Positions 1 through 5,998 of a stretch of DNA of 8,324 nt are shown here, piece by piece. A program made the translations under genes and the position numbers. The DNA is from an uncultured Lachnospiraceae bacterium (lineage in GTDB: Bacteria; Bacillota; Clostridia; Lachnospirales; Lachnospiraceae). Every line of letters begins with the position of its first letter. Position 1 is the first letter of the stretch. The DNA lies in NCBI GenBank assembly GCA_902782815.1, contig CACZOS010000346.1:1-8324 (forward strand), given 5' to 3'. Below the pieces are notes generated by a model that worked only from the letters and a program-made list of their open reading frames with translations, did no database searches and was not told where the DNA came from.

Positions 1-38
1 CGTACAGGATATGACAGCCTCGATTATTCATTATTCTA

Positions 39-1946
39 TCAGAATTTGAATACCGCAACACCGTAAGCCGGAAGATCATAGGCGATGGAGAATTCCTTCC
101 CGTCGCATTCCTGTTTGACCGGTTTATAGGTCTCCGGCCTCTCCTTGCCGCTTCCGCCAAAATCAGGGGAGTCACTGTTGAGCACAAGAGTATGCTTTTT
201 CCCGCATGTGGTGCCTACCCGGTAATCCGGACGGGCAATGGGGGTAAAGTTGCAGACAAAGAGAAGGTTGTTCCTTCCATTCTCCGAATGACGGACGAAG
301 GAGAAGATACTCCGGTCGCCGTCATTGGCATTGATCCATTCAAAGCCCTCCGGTATACTGTCGGACTCATAGAGGCATTTGTTTTTGGTGTAGAGATGGG
401 CCAGATGGCGGACAAAATTCTGCAGGTTCCGGTTATTATCCTCCTGAAGCAGATACCAGTCCAGTTCCCTGGCTTCACTCCACTCACGATGCTGTCCGAA
501 ATCCTGCCCCATAAAGAGGAGTTTCTTTCCCGGATGTCCCACCATGAAGGCATAACCCACCATGAGGTTCTTAAATTTGTCATCCGGATACCCGGGCATC
601 TTCTCCAGCATGGAACATTTGAGGTGGACCACCTCATCGTGGGAAAGAACCAGCATATAGTTCTCCGCGTAGGCATACATCATGGCGAAGGTCATCTTGT
701 TGTGGTTATATTTCCGGAAATAAGGATCCAGCTTCATATACTCAAGGAAATCATGCATCCAGCCCATATTCCATTTGATGCTGAACTCCAGACCGCCGTA
801 CTCGGCCTTATCGGTAACCTTGGGCCAGGCGGTGGATTCCTCGGCAATGGTCAGGACGCCCGGATTTCTCTTCTTGATGATGCTGTTAAGGTGTTTGAAG
901 AAATCGATAGCTTCCAGATTCTCGTTTCCGCCATGTTCATTGGGAACCCAGTTCCCCGCGTCACGGCCGTAATCCAGATAGAGCATGGAAGCCACGGCAT
1001 CCACCCGGATACCGTCGATGTGGAACTTCTCCACCCAGTAGAGGGCATTGCAGATCAGGAAATTCCTGACCTCATTTTTGCCGAAGTCAAAAACCATGGT
1101 TCCCCAGTCAGGGTGTTCTCCCTTTCTGGGATCGGCATATTCATACAGGGGTGTTCCGTCGAATCTGGCCAGACCGAAAGTATCCCGGGGGAAATGGGCC
1201 GGAACCCAGTCCAGGATGATCCCGATATTCTTCTTGTGGAGGTAATCCACAAAATACTGAAAGTCTTCCGGTGTTCCGTAGCGGGAGGTGGGTGCGAAAT
1301 AATTGGTTACCTGATAGCCCCAGGATCCGTCAAAGGGATGTTCCGCGATTCCCATCAGCTCCACATGGGTATAGCCCATATCTTTCACATAATCAGCCAG
1401 GCGTTCCGCAGCCTCGCGGTAGTTATAGAATCCGGTCTCTTTCTCCGGATCCTGCACCGGATGTTTCATCCAGGAACCCAGATGGACTTCATAGACAAAG
1501 ATGGGACTCTTCTTCTCATCAAAAGTCTGGCGTTTTGTCATCCACCTTTTGTCATGCCATTTAAATTTGGAGAGGTCTGCCACCACAGAGGCGTTATTGG
1601 GCCGCAGCTCTGCCTGTACGCCAAAGGGGTCAGCCTTCAGGACCGGTTCCCCTTTCTGAGGTCTTACGCAGTATTTATAGACCTCACCTGCCTTCATGCC
1701 GGGTACAAAGGTCTGGTAAATTCCCATGGGTTCTATCTTCTCCATGGGATTCGCACGGGAATCCCAGTCGTTGAAATTACCCACAAGGGATACTGCTTTG
1801 GCATTTGGAGCCCAGACGGCAAAAGCTATGCCTTCCTGTCCGTTTCGGGTATCTACGTGGGCTCCCAGTTTTTCATAAAGATCGTAATGAGTACCCTGTC
1901 CGAAAAGATACTGGTCATATTCTGTGATCATTCTTGTATTATCCAT
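39..1946 (-). CDS. glgB: 1,4-alpha-glucan branching enzyme (GH13, CBM48)
   Basis: Makes the alpha-1,6 branches of glycogen in the cytoplasm by cutting an alpha-1,4 chain and transferring it. The 635-residue protein has a CBM48-like N-terminal domain (about residues 38-115, with WAPNAKAVSLVGNFNDW) and then a GH13 barrel. The conserved regions are visible: DWVPAHF (246-252), DGIRVDAV with nucleophile Asp316, TIAEEST with acid/base Glu369, and LSHDEVVH with Asp437. The C-terminal beta domain ends near the stop, so the gene looks intact, and the length is normal for clostridial GlgB. The ATG is preceded by GGGAGG (1955-1960 on the complement) with 8 nt spacing, which fixes the start. No glgA, glgC, glgD or glgP is adjacent in the window; only 38 nt remain downstream. 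After HDEVVH the sequence reads LKCSM rather than the GKxSL common in proteobacterial enzymes; I believe this is usual in the clostridial branch. The family call is very secure. Confidence 0.97.
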   Translation of the reverse strand: MDNTRMITEYDQYLFGQGTHYDLYEKLGAHVDTRNGQEGIAFAVWAPNAKAVSLVGNFNDWDSRANPMEKIEPMGIYQTFVPGMKAGEVYKYCVRPQKGEPVLKADPFGVQAELRPNNASVVADLSKFKWHDKRWMTKRQTFDEKKSPIFVYEVHLGSWMKHPVQDPEKETGFYNYREAAERLADYVKDMGYTHVELMGIAEHPFDGSWGYQVTNYFAPTSRYGTPEDFQYFVDYLHKKNIGIILDWVPAHFPRDTFGLARFDGTPLYEYADPRKGEHPDWGTMVFDFGKNEVRNFLICNALYWVEKFHIDGIRVDAVASMLYLDYGRDAGNWVPNEHGGNENLEAIDFFKHLNSIIKKRNPGVLTIAEESTAWPKVTDKAEYGGLEFSIKWNMGWMHDFLEYMKLDPYFRKYNHNKMTFAMMYAYAENYMLVLSHDEVVHLKCSMLEKMPGYPDDKFKNLMVGYAFMVGHPGKKLLFMGQDFGQHREWSEARELDWYLLQEDNNRNLQNFVRHLAHLYTKNKCLYESDSIPEGFEWINANDGDRSIFSFVRHSENGRNNLLFVCNFTPIARPDYRVGTTCGKKHTLVLNSDSPDFGGSGKERPETYKPVKQECDGKEFSIAYDLPAYGVAVFKF

Positions 1947-1987
1947 CAGCTAATCCTCCCGTAGCGGTTGTCTGTCTTCATCAGTAC

Positions 1988-2007
1988 AGTATAGATAGAG
2001 TATAGCA
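1988..2007 (-). promoter_or_regulatory. Probable glgB promoter (extended -10, tandem TATACT boxes)
   Basis: On the minus strand TGCTATACT (2007 to 1999) is a TGn extended -10 element. A second TATACT follows 11 nt later (1993 to 1988). No good -35 is seen: the position 17 nt upstream of the first box reads TGGTTT and lies inside the terminator arm of ilvE. Extended -10 promoters can do without a -35. The predicted leader to the glgB ATG is about 40-50 nt and holds the ribosome site. This is pattern matching only. Confidence 0.45.
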
Positions 2008-2016
2008 TAGATAAAC

Positions 2017-2081
2017 AAAAAAAACCACTCCGCTGACATGTACAGATAATAATAATCTTCACATCAGATGAAGTGGTTTTT
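2017..2081 (-). terminator. Intrinsic terminator downstream of ilvE
   Basis: A perfect 10-bp inverted repeat pairs 2020-2029 with 2072-2081 (AGTGGTTTTT on the plus side). On the minus strand the hairpin is followed by a run of T from 2024 to 2017. The 42-nt loop is large but can form an inner stem (CTGA at 2033-2036 with TCAG at 2064-2067). It begins 55 nt after the ilvE stop. A-rich and T-rich tracts flank both arms, so it could also work weakly on the plus strand, but no plus-strand gene is seen there. Confidence 0.75.
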
Positions 2082-2135
2082 ATCGAATTATAAAGTGATT
2101 GAAAACACTGTCAGGTATCCTGAATACTCTGATGA

Positions 2136-3170
2136 TTATTCCACGATCACCTTGATCCATCCTTCAGGCGCTTCGATCTCTCCCATCTGGATCCCGGTCA
2201 GGGTATCATAGAGTTTTTTGGTGATCGGACCCATGTCATCCATACCGCTGGGGAAGCAGATCTCCTCTCCCGTTGCGGGGTTCACAACCTTGCCCACCGG
2301 GGAGATGACCGCTGCAGTTCCGCAGAGACCGCATTCCGCAAAATCCTTGAGTTCATCATAATATACTTCCCTGTGTTCAACAGGCATTCCCAGGTATTTC
2401 TCAGCCACCACCATCAGAGACCTGCGGGTGATGGAAGGAAGGATGCTGTCGGACTTGGGAGTGACAAACTTCCCGTCTTTTGTGATAAAGATAAAGTTGG
2501 CTCCTCCGGTTTCCTCAACCTTTGTCCTGGTCCGGGGATCCAGATACATGTTCTCATCATAGCCCTGAGCGTGAGCATCGGTAATGGCATATAAACTCAT
2601 GGCGTAATTAAGTCCCGCCTTAATATTGCCGGTTCCATGGGGAGCTGCCCGATCCACGTCACTGACACGGATGGTGATGGGTTTGGCTCCTCCTTTGAAA
2701 TAGGGGCCGACCGGTGTCACAAAAATACGGAACTCATACTCATCCGCAGGTTTTACCCCGATCACGGGATTGCTGCCGTACATGTAGGGACGGATATATA
2801 AGGTGGCTCCTGACCCGAAGGGGGGTACGTAGGCAGCATTGGCCTCCACGACCTTTTCCACCGCCTCGATGAATTTTTCTTCCGGAAATACCGGCATAAC
2901 AAGACGTCTGCAGGAATCAGCCATACGGCTTGCATTTAAATCAGGGCGGAAGCATACGATCTTTCCGTCCTTTGTAGTGTAGGCCTTAAGGCCTTCAAAA
3001 CATGTCTGCGCATACTGGAGTACGCCGGCACACTCGGATATACGGACAGTGGAATCGGTGGTCAACTCTCCGTCGTCCCATTTTCCATCTTTAAAATTTG
3101 CCACATACCGGTAATCTGTGGGCATGTAGCTGAAACCGATATTACCCCAGTCGATATTTTTCTTTTCCAC
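2136..3170 (-). CDS. ilvE: Branched-chain amino-acid aminotransferase (PLP fold type IV)
   Basis: Moves the amino group between Leu/Ile/Val and 2-oxoglutarate, the last step of branched-chain amino-acid synthesis and the first of breakdown; cytoplasmic. The 344-residue protein is of the longer BCAT subclass (like eukaryotic BCAT, compared with about 310 for E. coli IlvE). Visible marks are YIRPYMYG (125-132), the PLP lysine Lys184 in GTGNIKAGLNYA, EETGGANFIF (219-228), SILPSITRRS and the phosphate-binding CGTAAVISP (283-291). The start is GTG (3168-3170), supported by AAGGGAG (3179-3185 on the complement) 8 nt upstream; the next in-frame Met is residue 16, inside conserved sequence, so GTG is preferred. 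It has its own promoter and terminator and appears monocistronic. No other ilv or leu gene is in the window. A CGLC pair (Cys280/Cys283) sits just before the phosphate loop. Confidence 0.95.
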   Translation of the reverse strand: MEKKNIDWGNIGFSYMPTDYRYVANFKDGKWDDGELTTDSTVRISECAGVLQYAQTCFEGLKAYTTKDGKIVCFRPDLNASRMADSCRRLVMPVFPEEKFIEAVEKVVEANAAYVPPFGSGATLYIRPYMYGSNPVIGVKPADEYEFRIFVTPVGPYFKGGAKPITIRVSDVDRAAPHGTGNIKAGLNYAMSLYAITDAHAQGYDENMYLDPRTRTKVEETGGANFIFITKDGKFVTPKSDSILPSITRRSLMVVAEKYLGMPVEHREVYYDELKDFAECGLCGTAAVISPVGKVVNPATGEEICFPSGMDDMGPITKKLYDTLTGIQMGEIEAPEGWIKVIVE

Positions 3171-3218
3171 GTCTTATTCTCCCTTCGCTGAACTGATTGC
3201 CCCTTTAGAGCTTAAGAT

Positions 3219-3242
3219 GAAAGATTTTAATCGTTATCTTTC
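3219..3242 (-). promoter_or_regulatory. Perfect 7-bp inverted repeat in the ilvE leader
   Basis: GAAAGAT (3219-3225) and ATCTTTC (3236-3242) form a perfect inverted repeat with a 10-nt AT-rich spacer. It starts at about the predicted transcription start of ilvE, just downstream of the -10 box (3251-3256). It could be an operator or a hairpin at the very 5' end of the mRNA that protects it. The following stretch is not a T-run, so it is not a terminator. The leader of about 73 nt is too short for a T-box. Confidence 0.35.
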
Positions 3243-3250
3243 GTTTTTAA

Positions 3251-3280
3251 AGTATATCACAATCAGCCCTGCTTTGTCAC
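3251..3280 (-). promoter_or_regulatory. ilvE promoter
   Basis: On the minus strand GTGACA (3280 to 3275; five of six match to TTGACA) is followed by 18 nt and TATACT (3256 to 3251). The -10 is preceded by TGA, giving the TGn extended form. The predicted start is near 3244 with a leader of about 73 nt. The -35 lies only about 32 nt beyond the stop codon of the upstream peptidase gene. Confidence 0.6.
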
Positions 3281-3311
3281 CTATATATCTGCGATTTTCT
3301 GCCCGGATGCA

Positions 3312-5150
3312 TCACCTGGAATTTACCAGAACATATCCTCCGCAATATGAGGCAGATGAATAATATGGATAAGTGAGATTATCACCGCTGGTGGCGGTAC
3401 ATCTGAACATATAAGCACAGACATCTTCAAGATCCACCAGCTTGATCCTGCCCATGCTGCCGAAAGAAGTCCGGTCGGCGGAATCCGCGACGATGGCCTG
3501 ATATTTATCGGTCATACCCAATAAAGCCATGGTATGTCTACCGCTGGTCCATCGGGTATCCTCAACTCCCACCCGGTCATAACGTTCGTCCCTGACTGTG
3601 ATGATCACAGGTCTGCCGGTAAGGAGGTGATCTCTGATCTGCTTGAGTACCGCCGGTCTGGAATAACTGCGTACATAATTAGCGTCTATATTTTTATAAA
3701 GAAGCAGCTGCTGCACACCGTATGGGCAGAGGGGCATCTGTTTATCCTCAGATTTGGAGTAATTTTTAGCCCAGGGGTTCTGAGGATTCTGATTATAAAG
3801 GTTCCCATACAGAGAATTAAAAGCCTCATACTCCAGATTCTGCACCGTATTGCAAGGTGTCTGTTTCTCGGAAAGATATCCGCTCAATATCGTGGTGGCT
3901 GCACAGGCTGCACACCCATGGTTGGATATATAGTTCTTCACATTAAAATCAAACGCTTTTTCCACCAGCTGATCCTGAGTCTCATCCCCTATCACCACGG
4001 TTTCCGTCACCTTAAAGGATCTGCTGATCGTGCCGGTAGGGAACCCGTTTTTCACACTGAATCCATTCGTTGAAGTCTGATGAAAGACCGTATATGTACG
4101 GGTTCTGCCGTTCCCCACATTGATTTTCTGAGAGTACTGTTCACCTTTGGTATTGGATGCAATCCAGCCGGAAGGGGTAACAATATCCCCGCTTTTTCCG
4201 ACCATGACCCGACATCTGTAAATCTTTGCACCTGCTTTTGCAGTGATATAACAAGACCCATGGTCCTTGGCGATACATGTGCATATTCCGTTTTTTACAA
4301 CCACATCGAGAATTGAGTTGTCTGAAGTGGAATACTGAACTGCAGCTGATCCGGTAGGATTCTGATAGATAAAGGTTCTTCCTACCATGGTTCTTGCTTC
4401 TGTGGTATAAACTAACGGTACAGTGACGGAACATTTGTAGGTATACCCGTCTGCAGCTGCAGTGACAGTGGCACTGCCGTAAGTCAAAGCCTTACATACC
4501 CCTGTACTGGCATTCACACTGAGGACAGAACTGTCGCTGCTGGAATACCTGACAGGATTGTGGGTATTGGTCACTTTATAAGTGAAAGTCTTCCCGTTTT
4601 CAATCGTCACATTCTTATGGCTGACTGACGGAACGCAGACCTGGCAGGTCATCTTTATCCCCCTGCTGGTGCAGGTGATCTTTGCCTTTCCGGCCTTGAC
4701 GGCAGTCAATTTCCCTTTATTTACCTTGACCACCTTTGAATTGCTGGATTTCCACTTGGTGTTCTTTCCGTTTGAGACTTTCAGGGTCTTGGTGGTCCCC
4801 GTATCTTTTAAGGTACATTTGTAAAGGCTCAAGGAAACAACCGTCACATTACACTTAAGTACTTTGGATCCCACCTTGGCCTTGATAACCGCATTCCCTG
4901 CCTTTTTGGCAGTGACTTTTCCTTTATTGGTCACCTCGGCAACACTTTTCCTGGATGAGAGCCAGGTTACTTTATTCTTTCCGCTGCCGGATACTTTCAG
5001 CTGTTTTGTTTTTCCTGCCTGCAGCACGACCTTTTTCTTGCTGATCTTCGGTTTCGCCTTGGCCTGACCTTCCACGGGGGATATTGCGAAAATCAATAAT
5101 CCGATAATTGCCAGCAAGATCAAGCGACGATATCCATGACTTTTTTTCAT
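3312..5150 (-). CDS. Secreted protein: four Big_2-type Ig-like repeats plus C39-like cysteine peptidase domain
   Basis: Likely an exported cell-surface or secreted protein of 612 residues; substrate unknown. An N-terminal signal peptide is clear: basic MKKSHGYRR, hydrophobic core 10-23, probable cleavage after Ala30 or Ala32. Four Ig-like (Big_2 type) repeats follow at about 34-105, 106-173, 174-244 and 245-317, with the repeat signature of SS/SDxSVxxV and a G-x-AxIT turn. The first two are very lysine-rich. The C-terminal part (about 385-612) resembles a C39-family peptidase fold: candidate catalytic Cys413 in HGCAACAATTILSGY, His539 in GRHTMALLG and Asp556 in AIVADSADR. The open frame extends 7 codons further upstream, but AAAGGAG lies inside that extension 6-7 nt before the ATG at 5150, so 5150 is the start. 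No sortase motif, transmembrane anchor or SLH/choline repeat is seen at the C terminus. The gene lies 43 nt after the SGNH gene with no terminator between. The Ig-repeat call is firm; peptidase activity is inferred. Confidence 0.85.
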   Translation of the reverse strand: MKKSHGYRRLILLAIIGLLIFAISPVEGQAKAKPKISKKKVVLQAGKTKQLKVSGSGKNKVTWLSSRKSVAEVTNKGKVTAKKAGNAVIKAKVGSKVLKCNVTVVSLSLYKCTLKDTGTTKTLKVSNGKNTKWKSSNSKVVKVNKGKLTAVKAGKAKITCTSRGIKMTCQVCVPSVSHKNVTIENGKTFTYKVTNTHNPVRYSSSDSSVLSVNASTGVCKALTYGSATVTAAADGYTYKCSVTVPLVYTTEARTMVGRTFIYQNPTGSAAVQYSTSDNSILDVVVKNGICTCIAKDHGSCYITAKAGAKIYRCRVMVGKSGDIVTPSGWIASNTKGEQYSQKINVGNGRTRTYTVFHQTSTNGFSVKNGFPTGTISRSFKVTETVVIGDETQDQLVEKAFDFNVKNYISNHGCAACAATTILSGYLSEKQTPCNTVQNLEYEAFNSLYGNLYNQNPQNPWAKNYSKSEDKQMPLCPYGVQQLLLYKNIDANYVRSYSRPAVLKQIRDHLLTGRPVIITVRDERYDRVGVEDTRWTSGRHTMALLGMTDKYQAIVADSADRTSFGSMGRIKLVDLEDVCAYMFRCTATSGDNLTYPYYSSASYCGGYVLVNSR

Positions 5151-5193
5151 ACGATTCTCCTTTGTCAACATGCTGTTAACCGATTCCCTTCTT

Positions 5194-5853
5194 TCAGCGG
5201 CTGCGGGAAAGCTCCTTTATCCAGTGCTCGGCGATGGTCTTCATCCCCTCTTTATTGGGATGGATTCCGTCTATGGTAGCATATTCCGTACCGTATCGTT
5301 CCAGATCCACCACCTTTACCCCCGCTTTTTCAGCACAGTCCCGGATGATCCGGGAGTAGATGCGGGGGGAGACACATCCGTCAATATTGAAGAAATTCAG
5401 CCGGGGATCATCGATTTCCTTACCACGCATCAGGGTAGCACAATAAATCTCCGCATCCGGATAAAGCCGGATGAGAGACGCGATCGTCCTCCGGTATGCA
5501 TCTTCAAATTCCTCCGGAAGAACGGAATATGCCCAATCATTCCCGCCCATATAAAGGAAAATGACATCGGGAATTCCGTTTATTGCAAGGGATTTAAGCC
5601 TGGCAGCTGATGTCCCGGACAGGCTCACATCTCCTGCAACAGTACTGCCGGATATGGAGTTATTATATCCGAGCGTCCCTCCTTCCGCAAGGATAACCTG
5701 CATCCACCAGGTATCCTCCACAGATTTTATCCCTGTTTCACTCCCGGTAAACCGGTCGTAAAAATCATATCCTGCCGGGGTATACCCTTCAAAAGTGCTG
5801 AGGGAATCCCCCAGGATTGAATAGATCCTCTGTTCTGCCATTCCGATTCTCAT
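5194..5853 (-). CDS. SGNH/GDSL-family hydrolase, cytoplasmic
   Basis: Probable esterase or acylesterase of the SGNH hydrolase fold; substrate unknown. The 219-residue protein shows the block I nucleophile in LGDSLS (Ser17), the block II glycine in NNSISGSTV (Gly69), block III GGND (Asn105) and block V DGIHPN (Asp195, His198). All four catalytic positions are present. There is no signal peptide, so it is likely cytoplasmic. The open frame runs upstream to 5925, but codons 1-24 of that frame cross an intrinsic terminator. The ATG at 5853 has AAGGA (5861-5865 on the complement) with 7 nt spacing and is the best start. An ATG at 5841 is an alternative with poorer spacing; the ATG at 5874 lies in a small hairpin loop. 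It is followed 43 nt later by the Ig-repeat/C39-like gene, so the two are probably one transcript. Confidence 0.85.
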   Translation of the reverse strand: MRIGMAEQRIYSILGDSLSTFEGYTPAGYDFYDRFTGSETGIKSVEDTWWMQVILAEGGTLGYNNSISGSTVAGDVSLSGTSAARLKSLAINGIPDVIFLYMGGNDWAYSVLPEEFEDAYRRTIASLIRLYPDAEIYCATLMRGKEIDDPRLNFFNIDGCVSPRIYSRIIRDCAEKAGVKVVDLERYGTEYATIDGIHPNKEGMKTIAEHWIKELSRSR

Positions 5854-5860
5854 TTCCTTA

Positions 5861-5880
5861 TCCTTCAGGAACATTTCCTG
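5861..5880 (-). promoter_or_regulatory. Hairpin abutting the SGNH ribosome binding site
   Basis: CAGGAA and TTCCTG (5866-5880) form a perfect 6-bp stem with a 3-nt loop. On the minus strand the stem ends exactly where the AAGGA ribosome site begins (5865 to 5861). The loop holds the unused ATG at 5874, so the structure would hide that start and leave the one at 5853 open. Its CAGGA arm resembles a ribosome site itself. The stem is visible; the role is inferred. Confidence 0.35.
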
Positions 5881-5885
5881 TATGG

Positions 5886-5919
5886 AAAAAAGAAGGCATC
5901 TTATCAAAAGACACCTTCT
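5886..5919 (-). terminator. Intrinsic terminator after the reactivase gene, just upstream of the SGNH gene
   Basis: On the minus strand 5919-5908 pairs with 5902-5891 over 12 positions (10 Watson-Crick pairs plus two G-U), with a 5-nt loop and then a T-run from 5891 to 5886. It is strong and points only in the minus direction; the plus side lacks a T-run. It lies 80 nt after the reactivase stop and 33 nt before the SGNH start, so it either ends the reactivase transcript, attenuates the SGNH transcript, or does both. Confidence 0.85.
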
Positions 5920-5933
5920 CTTCACTTATCTCA

Positions 5934-5961
5934 ATTATACTGCTCTCCCGAACTTTTTAAA
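5934..5961 (-). promoter_or_regulatory. Promoter-like sequence between reactivase stop and terminator
   Basis: On the minus strand TTTAAA (5961 to 5956; four of six match to TTGACA) is followed by 16 nt and a perfect TATAAT (5939 to 5934). Transcription would start near 5927 and meet the terminator hairpin within 10 nt. It could drive the SGNH and Ig-repeat genes through a leader terminator. In AT-rich DNA a chance match is possible. Confidence 0.4.
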
Positions 5962-5998
5962 AGACCCTGTTTAAAAGAATATCCATGGGGATCGGTCA

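Noticed and set aside
192..1964. 590-residue open frame on the plus strand opposite glgB
   Set aside because: It is antisense to a fully conserved GlgB with all catalytic motifs. The product has no recognisable domain, and the frame is explained by codon bias of the real gene.
3288..3302. CodY-box-like ATTTTCTG near the ilvE promoter
   Set aside because: Only one half resembles the 15-nt consensus; the other half has too many mismatches.
5151..5171. Seven-codon N-terminal extension of the Ig-repeat protein
   Set aside because: The extension contains the AAAGGAG ribosome site of the ATG at 5150, which begins a standard signal peptide.
5170..5610. 146-residue plus-strand frame opposite the SGNH gene
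   Set aside because: Shadow of the SGNH frame, whose catalytic blocks are intact; no matching ribosome site or family.
5854..5925. Longer N terminus for the SGNH protein (start at 5925)
   Set aside because: These 24 codons run through the intrinsic terminator hairpin and T-run, and 5925 has no ribosome site; the start at 5853 has one.
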